From positions 1,612,001-1,676,000 of the forward strand of contig CAWEKT010000003.1 in assembly GCA_963809765.1 (NCBI GenBank): a stretch of DNA of 64,000 bases. Direction: 5' to 3'. How positions within the stretch are numbered: position 1 is the stretch's first letter; each line of letters opens with the position of its first letter. This document shows positions 18,370 to 26,506 of the stretch, piece by piece. The notes under the pieces were generated by a model, which was given only the letters and a program-made list of their open reading frames with translations, had not been told where the DNA came from and searched no databases. The translations under genes and the position numbers were made by a program. The stretch comes from JACVRM01 sp963809765. Its GTDB lineage: Bacteria; Actinomycetota; Thermoleophilia; Gaiellales; Gaiellaceae.

Positions 18370-19298
18370 CGGCGCACCGGCCCCTGCCGCAGGAACGGCA
18401 CCAGCGTGCGCAGCCAGTCGCCCGAGGTCGAGAGCACGACGTGGCGCAGGGCGAGCCGGGCGAGCTCGCCGGCGAGCAGCGCGCGCTCGGCGGCCGCCGC
18501 CTCGGCGAAGCGCGCCCGCAGGCGCTGGCTCCGCGTGTCGACCTTGAGCTTGCGTCCAGTCTCGGGATCGACCAGCCAGAGCTCGCCGACGTTCGGCAGC
18601 TCCTGCTCGCGCGGGTCGCGGATCTCGATCGCGAGCACGTCGTGGCCGCGCGCGAGCTCGAGCAGCGGGCGGCGCCAGTCGTCCGGCCCGCGGAAGTCGG
18701 AGACGACCACGATCACCGAGCGCTGCCGCGCCGCGGCTGCGGTGCGCCTGAACGCCTGCGTGAACGAGGTCTGGCCCTGCTCGGCGGGCCGCTCCTCGCG
18801 CAGCGCCGTCAGCAGACCGAGCAGGCCCGTGCGGCCCTGGCGCGGCGGCAGCAGCCGTGGGTCCTCGCTGCCGAACGTGAGCACGCCGAGCCGGTTGCCG
18901 CGCCGGGTGGCGACGTGGCCGATCGCGAGCGCGACACCCTCGGCGACGTCGGCCTTGCGCCGGTCGGCGGTGCCGAAGCTCATCGAGGCGGAGACGTCGA
19001 GCGCGACCCAGGTGGTGAGCACGCGCTCGGCCATGTCGACGCGGACGTGCGGGACGCGCGTGCGCGCGGTCACGTTCCAGTCGATGCGGCGGACGTCGTC
19101 GCCCGGCTCGTAGGGCCGCACCTGGGCGAGCTCGGTGCCGACGCCGAGCAGATTCGAGCGGTAGTCGCCGGCGAGCAGGCCCTCGACGCGGCGACCGATC
19201 GTGAGGTCGAGCGCCCGCAGGACGGTCTCCGGCAGTGGGCCGGGACCGGGCTTCGCCGGCGTCCGGTTCGGCGTGAGCGCCTGGAGGCTGCGCGTCAT
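18366..19298 (-). CDS. DUF58 protein of the MoxR/VWA operon
   Basis: A 310-residue soluble protein. The DUF58 signature is at residues 60-80 (RPYEPGDDVRRIDWNVTARTR is split across the region; its core is GDDVRRIDWNVTA), followed by a VWA-like segment with VALDVSASMSFG and VVVSDFRGPDDW. DUF58 proteins are standard partners of MoxR ATPases and are thought to link them to VWA proteins. It starts at ATG 19298, 55 bases after the MoxR stop, and its end overlaps the next gene by four bases. Confidence 0.92.
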   Translation of the reverse strand: MTRSLQALTPNRTPAKPGPGPLPETVLRALDLTIGRRVEGLLAGDYRSNLLGVGTELAQVRPYEPGDDVRRIDWNVTARTRVPHVRVDMAERVLTTWVALDVSASMSFGTADRRKADVAEGVALAIGHVATRRGNRLGVLTFGSEDPRLLPPRQGRTGLLGLLTALREERPAEQGQTSFTQAFRRTAAAARQRSVIVVVSDFRGPDDWRRPLLELARGHDVLAIEIRDPREQELPNVGELWLVDPETGRKLKVDTRSQRLRARFAEAAAAERALLAGELARLALRHVVLSTSGDWLRTLVPFLRQGPVRR

Positions 19299-19353
19299 GC
19301 CGGCCTCATGCGCGGCGGCTCATGGCGGGCCGACGCTGTCCGGAGGGTCGAGG

Positions 19354-20387
19354 TCAGGCCGCGCTCGCACGCTGCTGCTGCCTGCCGAGATCGATGTGCG
19401 GGACGGGGACGCGCTGGAGCACCTCGTCGAGGATCGCGTCGGGGGCGACCTCCTCGGCGAGCGCGCGGTAGCTCAGCACCAGGCGGTGGCGCATCGCGTC
19501 CTTGGCCAGGTCCTGCAGGTCCTGGACGACCGCGTAGTCGCGGCCGCGTAGGAGCGCGAGCGCGCGCGACGACTGCACCAGGCTGATCGGTCCGCGCGGG
19601 CTGGCGCCGTAGGCGACGTACTCGGCGAGCTCCGGCATGCCGTGTGCGGCCGGCTCGCGCGTGGCGGTGGCGAGCGCGACGGCGTAGCTGATCAGCGCCG
19701 GGTCGACGTAGACGCCGGTGACCGACGCGCTGGATGTCGTCGAGGTCGGTCGATCGAGAGCACCTCGCGCAGCTCGGGGGCCTCGACGAGCGAGCGCTGG
19801 ACGACGGTCAGCTCGTCGTCGTGGCCCGGGTAGCCGACGAGCACCTTGAGCATGAAGCGGTCGATCTGCGCCTCGGGCAGCGGGTACGTGCCCTCGGACT
19901 CGATCGGGTTCTGCGTCGCCATGACGAGGAAGGGCTCGGGCACCGGGTGGGTCGTGTGGCCGATCGTCACCTGGTGCTCCTGCATGACCTCGAGCAGCGC
20001 GGACTGCACCTTGGCCGGGGCGCGGTTGATCTCGTCGGCGAGCAGGAAGTTGCAGAAGACGGGGCCGAGCTCGGTGTCGAAGGTGCCGGCGTCCGGCCGG
20101 TAGATGCGCGTGCCGACGAGGTCGGAGGGAACCAGGTCGGGCGTGAACTGGATGCGGTGGAAGGTGCCGCCGAGGACGCCGGCGGTCGTCTTGATCGTCA
20201 GCGTCTTGGCCAGGCCGGGGACGCCCTCGATCAGGAGGTGGCCGTCCGCGAGCAGGCAGACGAGCACGCGCTCGAGCATCTGCTCCTGGCCGGCGATGAC
20301 CCGCCGGATCTCGAACAGGGCCTCCTCGAGGCGCTCCTGCACGTCGGCGGGGCTCGTCGTGAGTCGGTCGGAGAAGTTCTCGGACAC
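19354..20387 (-). CDS. MoxR-family AAA+ ATPase (one frameshift)
   Basis: GTG 20387 follows a GGAAGGGAG ribosome site. Walker A is LIEGVPGLAKTLT (about residue 52), Walker B FCNFLLADEINRAPAK (about 112), sensor 1 FLVMATQNPIESEGTYPLPE and the arginine finger region QIDRFM. A 1-base insertion near 19742 (after REVLSID) shifts the frame; the lid domain then continues with GASPRGPISLVQSSRALAL to the stop at 19354. MoxR proteins act as chaperone-like ATPases with DUF58 and VWA partners. It is the first gene of a five-gene minus-strand operon. Confidence 0.92.
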
Positions 20388-20508
20388 GGTGCTCCCTTCC
20401 ACTAGGACGCCGAATCGCGCCCCCCGGCTAGGCGACGCCTCGCCTATGACAGCACATAGGGCCTAAGAAGCTGATGAAAAACGGGCAGTGACGCTCGTCG
20501 TCACTGCA

Positions 20509-20541
20509 GGGTCTGTCCCCAGCAGTTTCGGGGACTGACCC
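20509..20541. repeat. REP-like palindrome, short form, T-end left
   Basis: A 33-base unit from GGGTCTGTCCCC to GGGGACTGACCC with an AGCAGTTTC centre. It is the first of four alternating elements that fill the 450-base gap upstream of the MoxR gene. Confidence 0.85.
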
Positions 20542-20638
20542 GTCACCTCTCTTGGGTCGACCACCAACCGCGCCCTTCCCCACGCCTCGCCTCAGAGAGC
20601 CGCGCAGGTGATGGTGGCGCGGAGCGAACGGCAACGGC

Positions 20639-20685
20639 GGGTCAGTCCCCGGCGGCAACGGCAACGGCCCGCCGGTGACAGACCC
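20639..20685. repeat. REP-like palindrome, long form, A-end left
   Basis: GGGTCAGTCCCC at the left and GGTGACAGACCC at the right with an inner GGCGGCAACGG repeat pairing to CCGCC. Opposite orientation to both neighbours. Confidence 0.82.
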
Positions 20686-20713
20686 GTCTGTACTCGCCGC
20701 GCCACTTGAGGTC

Positions 20714-20746
20714 GGGTCTGTCCCCAGCCGTTTCGGGGACTGACCC
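20714..20746. repeat. REP-like palindrome, short form, T-end left
   Basis: 33 bases, nearly identical to the unit at 20509 (centre AGCCGTTTC). Forms an inverted doublet with the long unit at 20639. Confidence 0.85.
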
Positions 20747-20781
20747 CAGCCTTTCGCCTCTCGAGTCCGCCCCACGTGCAC

Positions 20782-20830
20782 GGGTCAGCCCCCGGCGGCA
20801 ACCGCAGAGGCTGCCGCCGGCGACAGACCC
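20782..20830. repeat. REP-like palindrome, long form, A-end left
   Basis: GGGTCAGCCCCC opens (one change from consensus) and GGCGACAGACCC closes, with a GGCGGCAACCGC / CTGCCGCCGG inner stem. It ends eight bases before the stop of the gene at 20839. Confidence 0.8.
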
Positions 20831-20838
20831 TGCTGCTT

Positions 20839-21138
20839 CTAGACCTTGGCGGTGACGCCGAGGTCGATCGTGACCTCGCCGCCCGTGACCTCAGGCTTCG
20901 AGAAGCTGATCTCCGAGGCGTGCTCGGTCAGCCAGGCGGCTGCGCGGCGCGTGGACTCCTCGGTGCCCGCCTTGTCATCGCACACCGTGATCGTCGTGCA
21001 GCCGTTGTCCGCCTTCACGCACACCCAGCTGCGGAAGCCGGGGATGCTGGTGAGCAGCTCCTCGATGTCACCCCGGTAGCCGGCGAGCTGATCCGCCAGG
21101 TCGGAGTTGCCCGGGTAAGTCCGGATGGTCGCGTACAA
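20839..21138 (-). CDS. Small dimeric alpha/beta-barrel (ABM-like) protein
   Basis: TTG 21138 has an AAGGAG ribosome site seven bases upstream and gives a 99-residue protein beginning LYATIRTYPG. That fits the first strand of ferredoxin-like dimeric barrels; the helix with SIPGFRSWVCVK and the strand TTITVCDDKAGTEES follow in the usual order. Such proteins include antibiotic biosynthesis monooxygenases and many orphans; no catalytic residue identifies this one. Longer in-frame starts lack a ribosome site. It is divergent from the secreted helical protein gene. Confidence 0.7.
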   Translation of the reverse strand: MYATIRTYPGNSDLADQLAGYRGDIEELLTSIPGFRSWVCVKADNGCTTITVCDDKAGTEESTRRAAAWLTEHASEISFSKPEVTGGEVTIDLGVTAKV

Positions 21139-21285
21139 ACGACGCTCCTTGTCTGCCCGCAAGGCCGGCGGTCGGGCATGGCCGCTGGGCCGGCCGGCCG
21201 ACCTTACCCCTGTTGCGGCGAACCGACTGGGACATCCGTGCGAATGAGAGGCCGACCCGCATGAAATAGACCAAGGAGGCACTTC

Positions 21286-21972
21286 GTGTCAAAGAAATGG
21301 GCAATTTTCACAGCAGGACTCGCAACAGCTCTCGTCGCCGCCGTCGGCGCGACCGCCGCGATGAACGGCAACTCGGAGGCGGAGAGCATGACGGCCAAGC
21401 CGCACACGCACGTCGTCCAGACCGCGACCTCCGCGTCGAACCTGCGCGTGGATCTGAACCGGCTGATGGGCGAGCACGCGCTGCTGGCCGTTGACGCCAC
21501 CCGTAGCGGCCTCACCGGCAACCCGGACTTCAAGGCCGTGGCGGCCTCGCTCGACCGCAACAGCGTCCAGATCGCGAACGCGATCGGCTCGATCTACGGC
21601 CAGAAGGCGCGCAACACGTTCCTGAACGGCTCGTTCCTCTGGCGCGCGCACATCAAGTTCTTCGTCGACTACACCGTCGCGCTGGCGAAGAAGGACAAGG
21701 CCGGGCAGAACAAGGCTGTCGCCAACCTGCAGGGCTACACCGCGAAGCAGGCGAACTTCCTCGCCACGGCGACCGGTCTGCCGGCGTCGGCGCTGCGGGC
21801 GTCGCTCCTCGAGCACGTGCTGCAGCTGAAGGGCTCGCTCGACGCCTACAACGCGAAGAACTACACGCGCTCCGAGCGGCTCGCGCGCGAGGCCTACCAC
21901 CACATGGGCATGACCGCCGACACCCTCGCGGCTGCAATCGCGAAGAAGTTCCCCGCCAAGTTCAAGAGCTAG
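21286..21972 (+). CDS. Secreted helical-bundle protein of unknown function
   Basis: GTG 21286 follows an AAGGAGG site at a 7-base spacing. A signal peptide covers residues 1-26. The mature 200 residues are almost wholly helical and look like two related halves, each with a histidine-containing helix (LMGEHALLAVDATRSG and LLEHVLQLKGSLDAYN) and an aromatic helix (FLWRAHIKFFVDYTVAL). This suggests a four-helix bundle made by internal duplication. Conserved histidines and Glu-His pairs could bind metal, but that is a guess. I do not recognise the family. Confidence 0.8.
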   Translation: MSKKWAIFTAGLATALVAAVGATAAMNGNSEAESMTAKPHTHVVQTATSASNLRVDLNRLMGEHALLAVDATRSGLTGNPDFKAVAASLDRNSVQIANAIGSIYGQKARNTFLNGSFLWRAHIKFFVDYTVALAKKDKAGQNKAVANLQGYTAKQANFLATATGLPASALRASLLEHVLQLKGSLDAYNAKNYTRSERLAREAYHHMGMTADTLAAAIAKKFPAKFKS

Positions 21973-22055
21973 CACGGTTGCGGGGAAGGGGGCGCTGGAT
22001 GGATGCCCGGCCGGGGCGGCCGGGCATCCCAGCGCCCGCTAGAGTCCGGCACCTC

Positions 22056-22478
22056 GTGAGCGACTCCGGCAAGCGTGTCCTGGTCGTCATCACCACGCCC
22101 GTCACCGACGAGGCTGGCGAGGCGGAGCTGCGGGCGGCTGTCGGTGATGCGGTCGAGGTGCGCGTGGTCGCCCCGGCCGCGAAGATCTCGCGGCTCGACT
22201 GGCTGACGAACGCCGAGGACGACGCCCGGGACGAGGCCGAGCGTGCCGCCGAGACCGCGGCCGCAGCGGTCGGCAACGGCGCCCCGGTCGCCGTCAACCG
22301 CACCAGCAAGGACACCGAGCCGGCGGCCTCGATCGCCGACGCGCTGCGGAACTTCGAGGCCGACGAGATCGTCGTTGTCACCCGCCCCGGCGACCGGACG
22401 GCCTGGCTCGAGGAGGAAACCGTCCGGGCCGCGCTCGAAGACTCGCACCTCCCGGTCCGGCGGATCGAGCTCTCCTAG
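22056..22478 (+). CDS. UspA/HUP-like small cytoplasmic protein
   Basis: A 140-residue protein from GTG 22056. The pattern of a first strand RVLVVITTPVT, a helix, a strand VEVRVVAPAA and later ADEIVVVTRPGD is that of a Rossmann-like universal-stress-protein fold. The ATP-binding glycine motif of classical UspA (GxxGxxxxS) is not evident, so nucleotide binding is uncertain. It ends 11 bases before a truncated repeat palindrome. There are no operon partners. Confidence 0.6.
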   Translation: MSDSGKRVLVVITTPVTDEAGEAELRAAVGDAVEVRVVAPAAKISRLDWLTNAEDDARDEAERAAETAAAAVGNGAPVAVNRTSKDTEPAASIADALRNFEADEIVVVTRPGDRTAWLEEETVRAALEDSHLPVRRIELS

Positions 22479-22488
22479 AGCGACTGCT

Positions 22489-22518
22489 GGGTCTGTCCCC
22501 GGCAGGTTCGGGGACTGC
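22489..22518. repeat. REP-like palindrome, short form, right end lost
   Basis: GGGTCTGTCCCC and the short-form centre GGCAGGTTC are present, and then GGGGACTG breaks off where the terminal ACCC should be. It is a truncated copy just after the UspA-like gene. Confidence 0.8.
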
Positions 22519-22565
22519 GATCTCGCCAGCGCTACCGCCGTAGGCACTTCGACATCGGTCAGACT

Positions 22566-24092
22566 CTAGGCGCAGGGATCGGGTCGCAACGACGGCGCAA
22601 GCGCGCGCTCGATGACGCCGCCGCCCGAGAGCGCGTTCCAGAACTCGGGCTGCTCCTCGGTGTCCCACGTCCAGGCGAGCCAGCCGTCGAAGCCCAGCCG
22701 GCACGTCTGCCGCGTCCAGTCGAGGAGGGCTGCGGCGCCCGCGTCGACGGTCGGGAACGGCGAGCGAAACGCGCCGACCTTTCCCATGAGCACCAGCTTG
22801 CGGTCGTTGCCGGCGACGCCGAAGTTCTGCAGCAGCTGCGGCAGCGAGAGGCCTGTGCCCGGGTACGCGTGCAGGTCGATGATGTCCGCGGTCGAGCGCT
22901 CGATCGCGCCGCGTGTCTGGACGATGCGCGGGTCGCCGAGGCGCCAGGCGTTGGGCCCGTGCGGTGCGAAGAAGCTGGCCGACACGAGCGCGCTCGGATC
23001 GACGGCGCGGATCGCCGCCCGCAGCCGGTCGATGTAGTAGACGAAGCCGTCGTCGACGAGCCGAGCCTTGGCGGCCGCAGAGGAGAGGTCGTAGGCGACG
23101 CCGTTCGGGGCCGCGAAGGTGCCGCTCGCGAGGCTGAGCGGCGGGTAGCGCTCGTCGAGGTAGAGCTCGTCCCGCAGGTCGTAGGCGAGGATCGACTCGG
23201 TCGGCGCGCCGAAGCGGCGCAGCTCGCGCACGACGTGCTCCCAGAAGCGCGCGTTGCCGGTGATGCCCGCGTTGCTCAGGTAGTTGACGTTGATGTTCTG
23301 CACCTGCGGGCCGGCCCCGGCGTCGATCAGGCGCGTGTAGATGTTGTTCCCGGTCAGGAAGCCCATCGTCAGGATCACGACGACGCCGTGGGCCTGGGCC
23401 CGGTGCAGGAAGTCCGAGACGTTCGCGAAGTAGTCGCCCGAGAGCTGGCCCGTACGCTGGTCGATGGCGCAGCCCGTCTCGCACTCGGTCGCCAGGAAGA
23501 CGCGCACGGTGTCGTAGCTCGACGCGCGCAGCCGGACGAGCGCTCGCTCCGCGGCCGAGCCGCTGTAGCGCCCGACGTTGAAGGTGCTGTGCCCGGTGAA
23601 CGGCGTGCCGCCCGGCAGCGTGAGGCTCGCCAGGCGCACGTAGTTGGCGCCGCGCGGCATGAGGCGCTGCCCGTTCTGGCGCACGTACAGCTCCTGCACG
23701 CCGTTGACGTCGCGGACCGCGACGCGGTGGGGCGTGAGCGGCGGCAGGGCGACGCGGATGCTGCCGCGGCCGACGCGGCGCCCGTTGACCGCGCAGCGAT
23801 AGCCGACCGAGCCGGTGCCGACGAGCACCGTGAAGGTCCGTGAGCGGGTGGGCGCCAGCGGGATGACGTGGCCGGCGGCGCGGAACACGGCCGGCCGCCC
23901 CGACAGGTTGCGGACGCGAATGCGCGCCGGGCCGGCCGGGATGCTGCGCCGGGTCAGCCCGCACTTCCGCTGCTTGATCGTCACCGTCAGGCTCGAGGCT
24001 TCGTAGCGCGCGGCGCCGCCCGCAGCTGCGAGGGCAACGAGCACCGCGAGCGCCGCAAGGGCGCACGTGAGGGCGATCGCAGAGCGAACCAC
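22566..24092 (-). CDS. Secreted TIM-barrel, glycoside-hydrolase-like protein
   Basis: A 508-residue protein with a membrane leader (residues 3-25), a cupredoxin-like or beta domain at about 30-125, then a barrel resembling GH5/clan-A enzymes: LMPRGANYVRLASL, RLRASSYDTVRVFLA, AQAHGVVVILTMGF, ILAYDLRDELYLDE and HAYPGTGLSL. The usual acid/base Asn-Glu is seen as Asp-Glu in DLRDEL. The nucleophile strand, usually Glu-Phe-Gly, reads LMGKVGAF, so the nucleophile Glu seems replaced by Lys. It may be a non-hydrolytic carbohydrate binder. It is divergent from the small gene at 24125. Confidence 0.7.
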   Translation of the reverse strand: MVRSAIALTCALAALAVLVALAAAGGAARYEASSLTVTIKQRKCGLTRRSIPAGPARIRVRNLSGRPAVFRAAGHVIPLAPTRSRTFTVLVGTGSVGYRCAVNGRRVGRGSIRVALPPLTPHRVAVRDVNGVQELYVRQNGQRLMPRGANYVRLASLTLPGGTPFTGHSTFNVGRYSGSAAERALVRLRASSYDTVRVFLATECETGCAIDQRTGQLSGDYFANVSDFLHRAQAHGVVVILTMGFLTGNNIYTRLIDAGAGPQVQNINVNYLSNAGITGNARFWEHVVRELRRFGAPTESILAYDLRDELYLDERYPPLSLASGTFAAPNGVAYDLSSAAAKARLVDDGFVYYIDRLRAAIRAVDPSALVSASFFAPHGPNAWRLGDPRIVQTRGAIERSTADIIDLHAYPGTGLSLPQLLQNFGVAGNDRKLVLMGKVGAFRSPFPTVDAGAAALLDWTRQTCRLGFDGWLAWTWDTEEQPEFWNALSGGGVIERALAPSLRPDPCA

Positions 24093-24124
24093 GGGATCGC
24101 TTATAGCGGGAGCATGTTCTGGAG

Positions 24125-24280
24125 TTGTTCAGATCGGCGCGCCAAGGGCGCGTCGTACCTGTCCCGGCGATGCTCGTGCTCGCCGGTGTGAGCCTCGCCG
24201 TCGCGCTCGGCGCGACGCTCACCCGCACTGTTCGCAACGTCCCGCGTGCCGAGGAGCTGCGTCCGTCGAGGCCTGATTGA
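24125..24280 (+). CDS. Possible small single-pass membrane protein
   Basis: The frame from TTG 24125 (or ATG 24170) encodes 51 (or 36) residues: a basic start (LFRSARQGR), one hydrophobic segment (AMLVLAGVSLAVALGATL) and a polar end (RAEELRPSRPD). This is a typical small membrane protein layout. The ribosome site is weak. The reading frame ends 34 bases before the ArsR start and right before its dyad operator. Its protein-like composition is the only evidence. Confidence 0.35.
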   Translation: MFRSARQGRVVPVPAMLVLAGVSLAVALGATLTRTVRNVPRAEELRPSRPD

Positions 24281-24288
24281 CAGGTCGC

Positions 24289-24331
24289 GATCGGTTAGTC
24301 TAGGCTTACGGTAAGTGGAGACTAACGGATC
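24289..24331. promoter_or_regulatory. Dyad operator over the ArsR/SRPBCC promoter and start
   Basis: Arms GATCGGTTAGTCT (24289-24301) and AGACTAACGGATC (24319-24331) match as an inverted repeat at 12 of 13 positions with a 17-base centre. The dyad spans the GTG start (24315) of the ArsR gene and the probable promoter just before it, which would suit autorepression. Confidence 0.65.
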
Positions 24332-24623
24332 AGCATTGACGGCTCTCGGCGACGCCACTCGGCGCGCGATCTTCGAGCAGCTGCGTGCCGGTCCGCGCTC
24401 GGTCGGCGAGCTGGCGTCGTCGCTGCCCGTCTCGCGGCCGGCGGTGTCGCAGCACCTGAAGGTGCTGAAGGACGCCGGGCTGGTGCTCGACCAGCCGAAC
24501 GGCACGCGGCGTCTCTACCGCGTCGCTCCCGAAGGCGTGCAGGGGCTCCGCGCCTATCTGGACACCTTCTGGAGCGACGTCCTCGAGCAGTTCAAGCAGG
24601 CAGCGGAAGGAGGAGAAGGATGA
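24315..24623 (+). CDS. ArsR-family winged-helix repressor
   Basis: A 102-residue protein: ALGDATRRAIFEQLRAGPRS at the N-terminus, then the recognition motif SRPAVSQHLKVLKDAGLV and the wing TRRLYRVAPEG. It lacks metal-binding cysteines, so it belongs to the SdpR/metal-independent type. Its last four bases overlap the SRPBCC gene (ATGA). An inverted repeat lies across its start, so it probably represses its own operon. Confidence 0.92.
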   Translation: METNGSALTALGDATRRAIFEQLRAGPRSVGELASSLPVSRPAVSQHLKVLKDAGLVLDQPNGTRRLYRVAPEGVQGLRAYLDTFWSDVLEQFKQAAEGGEG

Positions 24624-25054
24624 CGACTCAGGCGATCGAGACGATCAGGAAGTCGGTGACGGTAGCGATCCCCGCCTCGCGCGCGTTCGTGGTCTTCACC
24701 GACGAGATCTCGACCTGGTGGCCGCTCGAAAGCCACTCGTACGGCGGTGAGAAGACCACGATGGCCGTGTTCGAGGGGCGTGAGGGCGGCCGGGTCTACG
24801 AGGTGCAGTCCGACGGCACCGAGGCCGACTGGGCGACGGTGACCGAGTGGGACCCGCCGAACGGGTTCACGCTCGACTGGAAGATCTGCCCCTCGGAGGT
24901 CGAGGTGCGCTTCATCGAGCAGAACGGCTCGACGCGCGTGGAGCTCGAGCATCGCGGCTGGGAGCGCGCCGGCGAGGGCGCCGAGGCGATGCGCGACAAC
25001 TACGCCGGCGGCTGGGAGCTCGTGCTCGGCAAGCTGGTCGCGAAGGCAGCGTGA
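24620..25054 (+). CDS. SRPBCC (AHSA1-like) protein
   Basis: A 144-residue START/Bet v1-like protein: VTVAIPASRAFVVFTDEIST at the N-terminus, WWPLESHS, the strand pair GGRVYEV and a C-terminal helix NYAGGWELVLGKLVA. These small hydrophobic-cavity proteins are very often encoded with an ArsR partner, as here, and may bind a ligand that sets the regulator; the ligand is unknown. A strong terminator follows 10 bases after the stop. Confidence 0.9.
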   Translation: MTTQAIETIRKSVTVAIPASRAFVVFTDEISTWWPLESHSYGGEKTTMAVFEGREGGRVYEVQSDGTEADWATVTEWDPPNGFTLDWKICPSEVEVRFIEQNGSTRVELEHRGWERAGEGAEAMRDNYAGGWELVLGKLVAKAA

Positions 25055-25063
25055 ACGCAGGGC

Positions 25064-25090
25064 GGAGGGGGCGGCACGGCCGCCCCCTCC
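25064..25090. terminator. Hairpin terminator after the ArsR/SRPBCC operon
   Basis: GGAGGGGGCGG (25064-25074) and CCGCCCCCTCC (25080-25090) pair perfectly over 11 bases with a 5-base loop. It lies between convergent genes, so it can stop both. Confidence 0.8.
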
Positions 25091-25105
25091 TCTCCGGACG
25101 TGCAG

Positions 25106-26422
25106 TCAGCGAGCGAACACCCTGACGACCGTCCGTCTGTTGCCGGCCGCATCGGCAAGCACGAGGCGCAGGCGGTATCGCCCGCTCGACAGCTGTCCCA
25201 GAGGCAGCCGGGCCGGGCCAGCCTTCAGCCCGCGGGCGGGTAGCCGCCGCACGACCCGAGCCTTCCCGCGCGCCACGCGCTCGACCTGGCCACTCACGGT
25301 CGCAGCCTCGGACAGCCGAAACGTCGCCGCGGGGCTGCCACGCCGGCTGATCGTCAGGCTGGTCGCTGTCGGCGCGGTCGCGTCTCGTGCGGGCACCTGA
25401 AGCCCTGCCGGGCCCCAGTCGTGGTCGAAGCCGTCGGCGATGAGGAGCTTCGGTGCCGCGCCACAGCCTGGTTGATCCACGCTCACGCTCGTCGACCAGA
25501 TGCCGCTCTCCTCGTGCCAGGAGAGCACAGAACCGTCCGGCGACCAGCTCAGGCCCGGCTCGAGGCTGATCGGGCGGCCGGTGATCTCGCAGCGAGGCAC
25601 CGGCGGCGAAGTTGCACCGGCGGCAGCGTGAAGCTCGATCGTCGTCGCCCCCGCGCTGTAGAGGCCCCGCACCACGGCGAGCTTGTCTCCGGCGCGTGTG
25701 AGCTCCCCCGCGCCGAGCGACGCCTGGTTCCAGCCCGGGACGAGCGTGCTGCGGCCGGGGTCGCGATAGAGCGGTGTCGGCTGCCCGCCCACTTCGGTGG
25801 TGTAGACGTGCGCGCCGGCCTGCGAGAACTGGTCGAACAGCAGCAGTTTCGCGTCACCGACCCACGACGGACTCCACAGCTCCTGCCCGACGAGCTCGGA
25901 CTTGCCGCGGTACTCCCCCGTGACCGCGTCTTTGAACACGACGTTCTGCGCGATCGCGCGCAGCCGATTGCAGGCGCAGGAGATGTCGAAGCCGAACTCG
26001 AACAGGCGCTGGCTGACGGCAAGGACCCGGCCGCTCGGCGAGATCTCGGCCGCGACCGCCCGTGGCACGAGCGGCGGCATCGGATCGAACAGCGCCGTGT
26101 AGGGCTCGCCCAGGCGTCGCCCGTCGCGACCCAGGCGGTGTACACGCGAGCCGGTCGTGGTCGTTATCGCTGTCGGGCGTCCGTCCGGGCCGCGCAACAC
26201 GACGATCGTCCCGTCGTCAGCCTGGGTCGGCGAGTAGTACGGATCGGCGGGCGTGCCGTCCGCTGTCAACCGCACCTGGCCGCTGCCATCGTCCTTGGCC
26301 AGCCAGACGTTGGCGTCCTTGATGAAGACGATGCTGCCGGCCTCGGCGACTGTCGGCGCCGCCAGAGCCAGCACGGTCGCTGCCAGGACGGCGAAGCGGC
26401 GGAAGAAGGTGTTGGAGATCAT
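25106..26422 (-). CDS. Secreted TolB-like beta-propeller protein
   Basis: A 438-residue protein with a signal peptide (FAVLAATVLALAAPTVAEA). The central 300 residues show TolB/PD40 blades: VWLAKDDGSGQVRLTADG, YYSPTQADDGTIV, ISPSGRVLAVS, WSPSWVGDAKLL and LSWSPDGSVLSWH. The last 90 residues form an Ig-like domain ending in AGNRRTVVRVF. It probably binds a protein or sugar outside the membrane; no enzyme site is seen. It has 84 bases to the divergent AKR fusion gene. Confidence 0.8.
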   Translation of the reverse strand: MISNTFFRRFAVLAATVLALAAPTVAEAGSIVFIKDANVWLAKDDGSGQVRLTADGTPADPYYSPTQADDGTIVVLRGPDGRPTAITTTTGSRVHRLGRDGRRLGEPYTALFDPMPPLVPRAVAAEISPSGRVLAVSQRLFEFGFDISCACNRLRAIAQNVVFKDAVTGEYRGKSELVGQELWSPSWVGDAKLLLFDQFSQAGAHVYTTEVGGQPTPLYRDPGRSTLVPGWNQASLGAGELTRAGDKLAVVRGLYSAGATTIELHAAAGATSPPVPRCEITGRPISLEPGLSWSPDGSVLSWHEESGIWSTSVSVDQPGCGAAPKLLIADGFDHDWGPAGLQVPARDATAPTATSLTISRRGSPAATFRLSEAATVSGQVERVARGKARVVRRLPARGLKAGPARLPLGQLSSGRYRLRLVLADAAGNRRTVVRVFAR

Positions 26423-26506
26423 CTCGGTCCTCTCGTCGGAGTGTTCGCTCGGGTCGAGAGTCGAAGAGGGCGCTTATCGCCCGCTTACGGGCGCCTTACG
26501 GGGTGC

